This document shows positions 42,460 through 50,295 of a DNA stretch of 64,000 nucleotides, piece by piece (the stretch's first letter is position 1; every line of letters begins with the position of its first letter). The position numbers were made by a program, and so were the translations under genes. The DNA comes from Streptomyces bobili (GTDB taxonomy: Bacteria > Actinomycetota > Actinomycetes > Streptomycetales > Streptomycetaceae), in NCBI RefSeq assembly GCF_002154575.1, contig NZ_MUBA01000056.1, forward strand, positions 16,532 through 80,531, given 5' to 3'. A model generated the notes under the pieces. It saw only the letters and a program-made list of their open reading frames with translations. It was not told the DNA's origin and made no database searches.

Positions 42460-43473
42460 ATGACAGGGAATCGCCAGCCCACGATCAAAACGGTCGCCGC
42501 CCGCGCCGGGGTAGGGCGGACCACGGTGTCCCGCGTCATCAACGGCTCGGACCTCGTCAGCGCGGACGCCCGCGAGCGGGTCCTCGCGGCGATCAAAGAA
42601 CTGAACTACGTACCCAACTCGGTGGCCCGAGGCCTCGTGACCAGCCGCACCGACTCGGTGGCCCTGGTGATCCCGGAGTCCGAGAGCCGGCTCGGCGCCG
42701 AACCGTTCTTCGCCGCCCTGATCCGCGGTGTGAGCGCGGCACTGGCCGAGACCGGCACCCAGTTGCAGCTGACGCTCGTCCGTGACCAGCTGGAGCGCGA
42801 CCAGCTGACCGCGTCGGTGGCGACCCGCCGGGTCGACGGCGTCCTGCTGGTCTCGGTCCACGCGAACGACCGACTGCCCGGCATACTCGAGGAGATGGGG
42901 CTCCCCACCGTGCTGGCGGGCCGCCGGGACGAGCGGGAAGGACTCAGCTACGTCGACTCCGACAACGCCGGAGGCGCCGCCGCGGCCGTTCGGCATCTGC
43001 TCGGCCGGGGCCGGCGCCGCATCGCCACCATCACCGGGGCACTCGACATGGACGTCGGCCGGAGCCGGCTCGCCGGCTGGCGCGACGCCCACCGCGAGGC
43101 GGGACTGCGAGCCGACGAATCCCTGGCGGAGGCCGGCGACTTCAGCGAGGAGGGGGGCCGTCGAGCGATGCGTTCGCTTCTTGAACGCGCGCCGGATCTG
43201 GACGCCGTCTTCGCCGCCTCGGACCTCATGGCCGTCGGAGCCCTGGCCGAACTGCGCCGCCAGAAGCGTCAGGTGCCGGGCGATGTCGCCGTGATCGGAT
43301 TCGAGGACTCCGTCCTCGCCCGCCACACCGACCCGCCGCTGACCACGGTCCGTCAACCGGTCGAGGAACTCGGCCGGACCATGGCCCGGATCCTGACCGA
43401 CATCACCCAGCACGGCGCCGAACGGCAACAGGTGACGCTCCCGACCGAGTTGGTGGTGCGCGAGTCGTCGTGA
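42460..43473 (+). CDS. cebR: LacI family regulator (CebR-like)
   Basis: LacI/GalR repressor, 337 aa, ATG with GGAGG. HTH at the N-terminus (PTIKTVAARAGVGRTTVSRV) and hinge helix (YVPNSVARGLVTSRTD), then the sugar-binding core ending VIGFEDSVLARHTDPPLTTVRQPVEELG. It is divergent from cebEFG-bglC, exactly the position of cebR, which represses the operon until cellobiose binds. The operator in this window departs from the known CebR consensus; either the regulator has a shifted specificity or the identity is a paralogue. Confidence 0.9.
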   Translation: MTGNRQPTIKTVAARAGVGRTTVSRVINGSDLVSADARERVLAAIKELNYVPNSVARGLVTSRTDSVALVIPESESRLGAEPFFAALIRGVSAALAETGTQLQLTLVRDQLERDQLTASVATRRVDGVLLVSVHANDRLPGILEEMGLPTVLAGRRDEREGLSYVDSDNAGGAAAAVRHLLGRGRRRIATITGALDMDVGRSRLAGWRDAHREAGLRADESLAEAGDFSEEGGRRAMRSLLERAPDLDAVFAASDLMAVGALAELRRQKRQVPGDVAVIGFEDSVLARHTDPPLTTVRQPVEELGRTMARILTDITQHGAERQQVTLPTELVVRESS

Positions 43474-43759
43474 CGCCGCGATGACCGCCGGGGCCGCCGC
43501 CCGGCCCGACGCACCCCTGCACTCGCCCAGGAACCGCACGATCCTCGGCGGCCGGGAGGCCATCCGTTGAAACGCTTGTGCGTGGAAGGCTGCTCGCGAC
43601 CTGGCGCCGTCCCGAGTCGCGACTCGGGGCGGTCAACGGCTCGGAAAGGATCGCGCGCACGCCGGCCTGCGGACGGGCGGTCGAGGTGAGAGCGACACCC
43701 GCCTGTCAGGAAGACGGGGACCGACGAATGACGCGTCGGCCGGCGGCACGGCCGAGGCG
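43474..43759. other. Intergenic region without a recognisable gene
   Basis: About 290 bp between cebR and the hexamer repeat; contains several local inverted repeats around CCGAGTCGCGACTCGG (43613-43628, a perfect 16-bp palindrome) that may end the cebR transcript. No coding signal. Confidence 0.45.
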
Positions 43760-43840
43760 GGGTCCGGGTGCGGGTCCGGGTGCGGGTCCGGGTCCGGGTG
43801 CGGGTCCGGGTCCGGGTGCGGGTGCGGGTGCGGGTGCGGA
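43760..43840 (+). repeat. GGGTSC hexamer array, 13 G-runs
   Basis: Thirteen tandem hexamers GGGTCC or GGGTGC. Runs of GGG are separated by exactly three nucleotides, which fits the G3N3 pattern for G-quadruplexes on the plus strand. It ends about 33 bp before the next gene's start. All six frames through it are open and give artefact Arg-Val or Thr-Arg repeats. Confidence 0.9.
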
Positions 43841-43872
43841 ACATTCGGCAGGGATGGGAAGTTGAGGACGTC

Positions 43873-44364
43873 GTGATCACCGGGATGGACCACGTTGTCC
43901 TCGCGCAAGGGCCGGCCGCCGCCGTGGTGGAGCGGTTTCTCGGGTCATGGCTCGGCCGCTGGCCCGCGCTCCGGTGTGCTTCCGGTGAGGACGACTCCGA
44001 CGGGGTGTTCTCGCCCTGGGTTCCCGGTCAGGTCCCCGGGACATCCGCTGCCCGCGGCGATCTGCTCATCGCGCGTGACGAGGTGATGGAGGCGAACTGG
44101 GACTTGTACGGCTACGCGCTCGACGAGCGTGACGAAGGCCCTCTGGCTCTCTCCTACGAACCGGCGGGCTGGCAGTCGCTCCCCATGGTCCCTCGGGAAG
44201 ATCCGTACGGCCGTGCCGGCTTCCGGTACGAGCCGTACGACATCACGGTCGTGGGAGCGGGGCTGTATCTCTTCAGCCTGGTGACCCCCCATGACAGCGC
44301 CTTCACCCGCACGGCACTGGACACGCTGCTGCGATCCGCCGACCCGACCTCGCCTCGCCCATGA
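43873..44364 (+). CDS. Hypothetical protein
   Basis: 163 aa from GTG 43873 (GAGG upstream; ATG 43885 is an alternative). Stretches: MDHVVLAQGPAAAVVERFLGSW at the start, GDLLIARDEVMEANWDLYGY, SYEPAGWQSLPM, RYEPYDITVVGAGLYLFSLVTPHDSAF near the end. Soluble, mixed alpha/beta, no signal. Not recognised. The G-rich array just upstream may affect its transcription or translation. Confidence 0.75.
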   Translation: MITGMDHVVLAQGPAAAVVERFLGSWLGRWPALRCASGEDDSDGVFSPWVPGQVPGTSAARGDLLIARDEVMEANWDLYGYALDERDEGPLALSYEPAGWQSLPMVPREDPYGRAGFRYEPYDITVVGAGLYLFSLVTPHDSAFTRTALDTLLRSADPTSPRP

Positions 44365-44462
44365 CCTGGGAGTCGGACCGGCGGTCCTTGTCCAGCAGTA
44401 GGTGGCCGTTTGACGGTCAGGTGAAAGAACCAGCGAACCGGCCGCGGCCGTTGCACACGCGC

Positions 44463-45200
44463 TCACCGAACTGAGCGTTCCAGTGCACCCCGGTGATCGG
44501 AGACCCACTGCCAGGCCGTCTGAACCTGACTCACCGCCCCTGCGTCACGGAGCCGGGCCATGGCGGCGTCACCAGCATCGGCCTGGGACTCGATGCCCCG
44601 CCAACACCGGTCCTGCCACCACAAGATCGTGGACACGAGGTCTTGCCGGTCGGACAACTCGTAGCTGTCGACGATCAGCCTCAACCGGCGGGCTGCCTCC
44701 TCGACGTCGGCGACCGAAGGGCCCAGATCGAGGTACTGCCAGCAGACATGAGCGATGTCATGGATCCGAGCGCCCGGCGCGGCAAGGTCCCAGTCGATGA
44801 ACGCCGCTGGCCGAAGCTCGCCACGGGAGCGCCGATAGACCGTGTTCCTGGGCGACAGGTCGTTGTGACACACGACCTCCTGGTCACCGGCCAACGGAGT
44901 GCCGGACGTCAGATCGTGGAACTCACGCACGAGCCGGGCGACCGTCGCCAGACTCTCGTCGGATGAGACAGCGGCAGGTTGTCGCGGCTCCCACGCCACA
45001 TGCCCCCCGAGGTAGCTGAGGACTTCACGGCCCTCGTCGTCCACGCCGAGATACCGCGGAGCCCCGCCCCAGCCACCGGCTTCGAGCAACCTCAGCAGAT
45101 CAGCCACGAACCTCGTGCCGGCCGAGGCCGGCCGGCGCACCGTGTTCCCGACACGAGTGACCGCATTGACGAAACCTCCGGGCAAGGGCGACTCAGGCAT
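44463..45200 (-). CDS. Aminoglycoside phosphotransferase-family protein
   Basis: Kinase-like phosphotransferase (APH/choline-kinase superfamily), 245 aa from ATG 45200 (AAGGTGG upstream). Catalytic HND motif: EVVCHNDLSPRNTVY at about 108-122; metal-binding AAFIDWDLAAPGARIHDIAH at about 132-151. The N-terminal lobe is short (about 70 residues), less than in classical APH enzymes, with no obvious nucleotide-binding glycine loop. It may phosphorylate a small molecule; resistance function cannot be inferred. Confidence 0.88.
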   Translation of the reverse strand: MPESPLPGGFVNAVTRVGNTVRRPASAGTRFVADLLRLLEAGGWGGAPRYLGVDDEGREVLSYLGGHVAWEPRQPAAVSSDESLATVARLVREFHDLTSGTPLAGDQEVVCHNDLSPRNTVYRRSRGELRPAAFIDWDLAAPGARIHDIAHVCWQYLDLGPSVADVEEAARRLRLIVDSYELSDRQDLVSTILWWQDRCWRGIESQADAGDAAMARLRDAGAVSQVQTAWQWVSDHRGALERSVR

Positions 45201-45315
45201 CCGTCCACCTTGCGGTGCTCCGAGGGCGCGTGACAAGGGAGGCGAGAGGGCCGACGTGTCACGCCCGATGCCCGAGCGGCGGACGGCCGTGACACGTTCC
45301 CGGATGCCGGCCGGC

Positions 45316-45885
45316 TCAGCCTTGCGGGACGGTGAGGCGGCCCATCCACCAGTTGCCGGTGGCTTCGGGGTCAGGGCTGGACCAGAACTCGATGACCGCG
45401 TTGGTGAACTCGGCCGGCGACAGCGTGCCGTCGCCGTCGGTGTCCAGGTGGCGGAACGCCTCGGCCGCACGCTCCTCGGTGAGTTGAGGGAAGTGCCCGC
45501 GCTGGAACGCGAGGAACTCATCGGGACTGATCCGGCCGTCCTGGTTCGTGTCCGCGATGGCCAGATAGGTCTCGGCGAGCCTGCCCAGGGTGGCCGCGGC
45601 GGTCTCGGGATCGTCGGCCAGCGTGCGGGTCGAGGCAACGAACTGTTGCTTGGGGATTCCCTGGCTGCCGGCCGGGACGAACGGCAGGTGCACCTCCTGC
45701 CAGATGGCTGTGTAGGCGCCGATGATCCGTTCCGCCTCCTGGGAGTCCTCGGCATGACCGAGGGAGGACGCCACCCGGCGGCCCATCTCCACATGGTCGT
45801 CCTCGGTGAGGACCCCGCTGCCGTTCACGTCCAGCTGATCGAAGCCGTGCTCGATCTTCGTCGTCAGAAAGTCCTGCTTTTCCAT
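45316..45885 (-). CDS. EF-hand calcium-binding protein
   Basis: 189-aa calmodulin-like protein, as in the Streptomyces CalD/CabC/calerythrin group. EF-hand loops: DVNGSGVLTEDD (about 18-29), DTNQDGRISPDE (about 112-123), DTDGDGTLSPAE (about 146-157). A degenerate one may lie between the first two. ATG 45885 with GAGGAG. Cytosolic calcium buffer or sensor. A perfect ACCGTACGTACGGT palindrome lies 68 bp upstream. Confidence 0.92.
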   Translation of the reverse strand: MEKQDFLTTKIEHGFDQLDVNGSGVLTEDDHVEMGRRVASSLGHAEDSQEAERIIGAYTAIWQEVHLPFVPAGSQGIPKQQFVASTRTLADDPETAAATLGRLAETYLAIADTNQDGRISPDEFLAFQRGHFPQLTEERAAEAFRHLDTDGDGTLSPAEFTNAVIEFWSSPDPEATGNWWMGRLTVPQG

Positions 45886-45952
45886 CACCACTCCTCGCGG
45901 GTACGGCAACACAGAGGACACGGCACGCCGACAGACGCACCCCGTCACAACA

Positions 45953-45966
45953 ACCGTACGTACGGT
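45953..45966. promoter_or_regulatory. Perfect palindrome ACCGTACGTACGGT
   Basis: Fourteen-base perfect palindrome in the gap between the methyltransferase stop and the EF-hand start. Its form is that of TetR-family operators. No TetR gene is adjacent, but a TetR C-terminal remnant lies at 47.3-47.6 kb. Confidence 0.55.
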
Positions 45967-46039
45967 GACGAGTTGTGCAGCTGCTTTCGCGAACTCGTAC
46001 ACCTACGGCTGACCGGCACGGAAGAACCCTCGTCGGGTT

Positions 46040-46780
46040 CTACAGGTCGGCCACGAGCAACCGGTAGCCGACGTCGAGGGTTTCGCGGTCGAGCAGGTCG
46101 GCATGGCGTCGGTGCCACCGGCCGGAGGTCAGGTCGTCCGACAGCCGGGCCAAGCCCTGCTGGACGACCTCGTCGCCGGTCTGGGCGAACAGCGAGATAC
46201 CGGCCCGCACGTCCGGGTCGAGGTATGCCTCGGGGCGACGCCAGAAGGCGGCGAGGAATCCGTCGGTGCAGTCGTGCGGGATGGGGACGGTTTCGATGCG
46301 GGCGCCTCCCAGCAGCATGGCCAAGCGATCGACCGCGACGGCTCGCGTGCTGTCGAAAGCGGCTGCTTCGGGGAGGTACTCCTCCAGCAGCCAGAACCTG
46401 TGGTTGATGCCGGGGTCGAAGGTGAGGACGACGACCCGCTGTCGGGCGATGCGGAGCAGTTCCCCGATGCCGGCTTCCAGGTCGCTCCAGTGGTGCACCG
46501 TCAGGAGGGCCATCGCCGCGTCGGCCGAGTCGTCGGCCAGAGGGATCGACTCCGCGGATGCTCGCAAGGCCGGTGCGGATCCGGCCGGGCGCTGGGCGAT
46601 CATCACTGAGCTGGGTTCGACGGCCAGCACCGTGTATGACGGTTCGTACGAGCCGGTGCCGGCTCCTACGTTGATGACGCTGGTGGCATTACCGAGGGCT
46701 CGACGAACCCTGGCGGCGATTCGGGGGTCCGGTCGCCGGGTGTCTGCGTAGGTCGCACCGATGCCGTCGTAAGTCGCCAT
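46040..46780 (-). CDS. Class I SAM-dependent methyltransferase
   Basis: 246-aa methyltransferase. The SAM-binding motif I is VINVGAGTGSYEP at about 35-47, motif II TVLAVEPSSVMIAQRP, motif post-II ADDSADAAMALLTVHHWSD near 83-100. It resembles ubiquinone/menaquinone-type (Methyltransf_11) small-molecule methylases. Substrate unknown. Single gene upstream of the EF-hand gene, 150 bp apart. Confidence 0.9.
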   Translation of the reverse strand: MATYDGIGATYADTRRPDPRIAARVRRALGNATSVINVGAGTGSYEPSYTVLAVEPSSVMIAQRPAGSAPALRASAESIPLADDSADAAMALLTVHHWSDLEAGIGELLRIARQRVVVLTFDPGINHRFWLLEEYLPEAAAFDSTRAVAVDRLAMLLGGARIETVPIPHDCTDGFLAAFWRRPEAYLDPDVRAGISLFAQTGDEVVQQGLARLSDDLTSGRWHRRHADLLDRETLDVGYRLLVADL

Positions 46781-46969
46781 ACCGAACCGTATGCGCTTCC
46801 CGCTGACACCGGGAAGAGCGCGCAGCGTTGGCAGTTCTCATCGACATCCTCGAGCTGTCCGACCGCCGACTGCTGGGCCGTTCACCTGCGCTGCCCCCTC
46901 GGTCGGGCGGAGGCCCGCCGGAGCGGACCGTGGCTGGGCAACGCGATCAGAACCGCTCGGCGTCCCCGG

Positions 46970-47070
46970 CCCGCACTGGTCCAGCAGCGAGCCCACCACC
47001 CGCACCACGAAATCGGGTACGCGATCCGGGAAATCGTGACCGGTTCCCTCCGGAATGCACACTCTCCACG
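46970..47070 (-). pseudogene. Possible alpha/beta-hydrolase C-terminal remnant
   Basis: Minus-strand frame reads SAWRVCIPEGTGHDFPDRVP then DFVVRVVGSLLDQ, which matches the last beta-strand, catalytic His (GTGH) and final helix of many alpha/beta hydrolases. Nothing else of such a gene is recognisable. Confidence 0.35.
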
Positions 47071-47329
47071 CCGACCGGTGGAAGGACCATCGTCCCGTGG
47101 GAACCCGGTGGGCGCCATGCGCGGCGCCGGACCTCACCAGGCGCAACCGGGCGGGCCGACGCCGTGCGGACCCTGCCAGGAACCGACGGCGGCGGCGCCG
47201 ACGCGTCACCGTCGCCCGCGCGCTCGCCGTCGGCCCGGCAGGTGCTCAGCGCCGGCCTCGGCCGAGCTTGGAACTCAGCACCGACAGGAAGGTCGGGAGC
47301 CGGGCCACCATGGATTCGGGAACCGGGGT

Positions 47330-47605
47330 GACCTGGACGGTGCCGACACCGGCGCCGATCCCACGAGGTCGGCCATCGCCCGCAAGCTCGACCAGCTCCG
47401 GGAGGCTCAGCAGGCCGGACAGCTGGCCCCCGCCTGGGACCCGGTCGATGTCCTCGCCCTGGTCAACCAGATCGCCACCACATGGGCCGCTCAGCCCGAG
47501 ATCGTTGCCGTCTCCGCCGAACAGGCTGCGGACCCGTCCGTCGCCGCTCGCCGTGCCGCGGTGGTGGACGCGGTCGAACGCCTCTTCCCACGCGTGAAGC
47601 GGTGA
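47330..47605 (+). pseudogene. TetR C-terminal domain remnant
   Basis: Plus-strand frame reads SAIARKLDQLREAQQAGQLA then PAWDPVDVLALVNQIATTWA and AAQPEIVAVSAEQAADP, ending VVDAVERLFPRVKR. This is the C-terminal ligand domain of a TetR/AcrR regulator. The HTH half is missing. No start or Shine-Dalgarno; the 180 bp after it hold nothing recognisable. Confidence 0.65.
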
Positions 47606-47791
47606 CGAGCCGGCTGGCCGGTCCGGGAGGGCTGCTCGGCACCGTGCACGCACCGCCACGAGGGCCGCGGCCGGTCGAGGAGCGCTTCCGCTCGACGACC
47701 AGGTCCCGGCCGTACGTCTCCAGGTTCCTCACGTCACCGCGGCCGGCGTCAGGCCCTCCAGCCGCTGACGTTCCTCGCGTCGCCGCGGGGT

Positions 47792-48226
47792 CTACTCGGC
47801 CTCGGACAGGTTGAAGAGGTTGTCGCGCTGGACCACGCACAGGGCCCAGATGATGAAGCCCGAGAGCGCAATCATCACGACCGACCACACCGGGTAGTAC
47901 GGCAGGGAAAGGAAGTTGGCGATGATGACGAGTCCGGCGATGGCCACGCCGGACACGCGCGCCCACAGGGAGACCTTGAGCAGCCCGATGCTCACGATGA
48001 CGGCGAGCACGCCGAGGGAGAGGTGGATCCAACCCCAGCTGGTCAGGTCGAACGCGAACGCGTAATTGCGGGTCGTGACGAAGATGTCGTCCTCGGCGAC
48101 GGCCATGATGCCCCGGAAGATGTCGAGCAGGCCGACGAGGAAGAGCATCACGGCCGCGAAGGCTGTCAGGCCGGCTGCCCACTCCTGCTTCGTCGTATCA
48201 GCGGGCCGGGTATGTGTCGCGGTCAT
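47792..48226 (-). CDS. DUF7144 family membrane protein
   Basis: 144-aa four-helix membrane protein: EWAAGLTAFAAVMLFLVGLLDIFRGIMAVAEDDIFV, YAFAFDLTSWGWIHLSLGVLAVIVSIGLL, VSGVAIAGLVIIANFLSLPYYPVWSVVMIALSGFIIWALCV. This is the DUF7144 pattern seen in many actinobacterial stress loci. ATG with GAGG. Function unknown. Confidence 0.88.
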   Translation of the reverse strand: MTATHTRPADTTKQEWAAGLTAFAAVMLFLVGLLDIFRGIMAVAEDDIFVTTRNYAFAFDLTSWGWIHLSLGVLAVIVSIGLLKVSLWARVSGVAIAGLVIIANFLSLPYYPVWSVVMIALSGFIIWALCVVQRDNLFNLSEAE

Positions 48227-48256
48227 TTCGCGCCTCGATTCGTGGTGTGCCGATAC

Positions 48257-48724
48257 TCAGCGACTGGGAGTGCGGGCGGTCGAACCGGCAGGCTCCGCCG
48301 GGCCATGGCCGGCCAGGACCAGTTCCTTCGCCCTGCGGAACTCCTCGTCGGTGATGTCACCTCGGGCGCGGATCTCGGACAGCTTGCTGAGTTCGTCGGC
48401 GCTGCTGTGTCGGCTCGTACCGCCCGCGGCCTCCCTGACGCGGGTGTCGAAGGCCTCCTGCTGTGCTCGGGCCTGCGCTATTTCCCGGCGACCCATGTTC
48501 TTGCCGCGGGCGACCACGTAGACGAAGACGCCCAGGAAGGGCAGCAGGACGGTGAACGCCAGCCAGCCGGCCTTCCCCCACCCGTTCATCTCGTCGTCGC
48601 GGAAGATGTCGAAGACGACGCGGAAGAGCAGGACGAACCACATGATCCACAGGAAGAAGAGGAGCATGCTCCAGAACACGCTCAACATGGGGTAGTCGTA
48701 CGCCAGATACGTCTGCGTGCTCAT
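48257..48724 (-). CDS. SHOCT-domain membrane protein
   Basis: 155 aa from ATG 48724 (GGAGAAGAG upstream). Two membrane helices at about 10-75 (PLDc_N-like: FWSMLLFFLWIMWFVLLFRVVFDIFRD, WLAFTVLLPFLGVFVYVVARG), a helical linker and a C-terminal SHOCT domain (LSKLSEIRARGDITDEEFRRAKELVLAG). The SHOCT domain is a short oligomerisation/targeting module. Next to DUF7144 and HdeD genes on the same strand. Confidence 0.92.
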   Translation of the reverse strand: MSTQTYLAYDYPMLSVFWSMLLFFLWIMWFVLLFRVVFDIFRDDEMNGWGKAGWLAFTVLLPFLGVFVYVVARGKNMGRREIAQARAQQEAFDTRVREAAGGTSRHSSADELSKLSEIRARGDITDEEFRRAKELVLAGHGPAEPAGSTARTPSR

Positions 48725-48894
48725 ATCTCTTCTCCGTCCCGGCGCTCGACGAGCCGCCGTCCTTTTGCGTGTTGCCCTCAGCGTGGACACGGCCGGGGAC
48801 GGGTGGCCTCACCCGATGCGGGTGAACCTGCGGGCAGCGCCCCACTCGATGAACGCGCTCGTGCGGCAGGCCGCCGGAACGGCGGGGTTCGGTG

Positions 48895-49554
48895 TCAGGC
48901 CGTCCCGGATGGGGCCCGCGCCTCCGTGGGGTGCGTCCTTCGCAGTGCGGCCCGCCATGCGAGAGCGACCATCGCCTCGCCCAGGCCGAGCAGGATGAGC
49001 CACAGGCCGAGCAGCCTGGTCAGGGCGCGGGCCGACTCGGCCGGCAGTGCGAGCACCACGACCCCCGCGACGATGCCGAGCACCGCGGCGCCCAGGACGA
49101 CGCCACGGTGTGGCAGATCCTCGGCGGCAAGGGCCGTATAGAGGGTGAGGATGCCGGACACCAGCCAGACGGCCCCGACGATCAGCGAGAGCGCGTTGAT
49201 CGTCTGCAGCGGGTTCCGCAGGCACAGCACTCCGGCGAGGATGTAGAGCACGGCCAGGAGTAGCCCTGGGAGCCGTTCGTGCCCGGTCCGTGCGAAGACG
49301 TCCACGAAGCGGAACGTCCCGGTCACCAGCAGGTGAAGGCCGATGAGGACCGCCAGGACGTGCAGCGTCGCGTCCGGCCAGACCAGCACCAGTACGCCCA
49401 GCACCAGCGTCGTGACGGCCGAACCCAGAAGCCAGCTGCCCGAACGGCCGAGCCGTCCCAGTGCCTGGGCGGGATCGTCCGTCGGACCAGGGGCCGCCCC
49501 GTCGCGCTCCTGTTCCTCTCCGCTGCGTGATGCCGGACTACGCGGCATGGTCAT
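48895..49554 (-). CDS. HdeD/DUF308 family membrane protein
   Basis: 219 aa with six predicted membrane helices in three DUF308 repeats (LLGSAVTTLVLGVLVLVWPDATLHVLAVLIGLHLLVTG; LLLAVLYILAGVLCLRNPLQTINALSLIVGAVWLVSG; VVLGAAVLGIVAGVVVLALPAESARALTRLLGLWLILLG). HdeD proteins are linked to acid resistance in enterobacteria; in Streptomyces the role is not known. ATG with GAGGAGGAG. Third gene of the small-membrane-protein run. Confidence 0.92.
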   Translation of the reverse strand: MTMPRSPASRSGEEQERDGAAPGPTDDPAQALGRLGRSGSWLLGSAVTTLVLGVLVLVWPDATLHVLAVLIGLHLLVTGTFRFVDVFARTGHERLPGLLLAVLYILAGVLCLRNPLQTINALSLIVGAVWLVSGILTLYTALAAEDLPHRGVVLGAAVLGIVAGVVVLALPAESARALTRLLGLWLILLGLGEAMVALAWRAALRRTHPTEARAPSGTA

Positions 49555-49784
49555 GGCTCCTCCTCGTGTGATCGAACGGACGCTTGCGGACCGCGGACGG
49601 AACAGTGCGAAGGGGACGGTGTGAAGAGGGCGGTGTGCGAGGACCTGACCGCTCCAGGGTTGCGCTCGCCACCGGATGCCGGGTCACCCACCACGGGTGA
49701 CCCGGCGACGCCGTGACGGTGAGGGAAGGCGCCCGCCGCCAGGTCGCTGAGGGCTCTCGCCCGGCACCGCATGCCCCGGTCCCG

Positions 49785-49982
49785 TCACTCCGGCAGCTGC
49801 CGCATCTCGAGGACATGCAGGCCCAGTGACTGGCAGCGTGCCAGCAGCCCGTACAGGTGTGCTTCGTCCACGACGGGGCCGAAGAGGACGGTCTGGCCGG
49901 ACATCACCACATGGCCAAGCTCCGGAAAGGCTTTGGCCAGCGTCTCCGACAGGTGTCCCTCGACTCGGATCTCGTAGCGCAC
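49785..49982 (-). CDS. Small hypothetical protein
   Basis: 65 aa from GTG 49982 with GGGAGGACAG upstream; an ATG 15 bp earlier is less likely because it precedes that site. Contains the strand-helix pattern YEIRVEGHLSETLAKAFPEL then VLFGPVVDEAHLYGLLARCQSLGLHVLEMRQLPE. Small cytosolic alpha/beta protein, resembling others encoded near MalT-like regulators in Streptomyces. Function unknown. Confidence 0.75.
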   Translation of the reverse strand: MRYEIRVEGHLSETLAKAFPELGHVVMSGQTVLFGPVVDEAHLYGLLARCQSLGLHVLEMRQLPE

Positions 49983-50295
49983 GAGCTGTCCTCCCATGGC
50001 GTGCGTGGGACGGGCGGACGGCACCCTCTTCCCACGATCGTGCGCCGGCGCTTCCCGTAGGGCCTCACCCGGTACAGGTGACCGTGGCCCGGCGGCGGAC
50101 CCCGCGGGTCCGCGGCCTGTTGCGCCGGCCCCGCGCCGAACAACCGGGCATGCACGTGGGCGACCCGGAACACGATGCCGTTGCGTAACGGCGGCAGCCC
50201 CAGCCCTGTTCGGCGAGACAGGCACAGGCGGCCGGTGTCGAGAACCGCGGAGGCCGCGCACACGGCCCCGTACACGCTGGTGGCTCCCTGTGGAC
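49983..50295. other. Intergenic region without a recognisable gene
   Basis: About 310 bp between the small protein and the MFS gene. Minus-strand frames are open but of mixed codon quality; nothing recognised. Confidence 0.4.

Noticed and set aside
43760..43872. Arg-Val repeat N-terminus (MRVRVRV...) for the gene at 43873
   Set aside because: Product of the hexamer array being open in every frame; GTG 43873 has a ribosome-binding site after the array.
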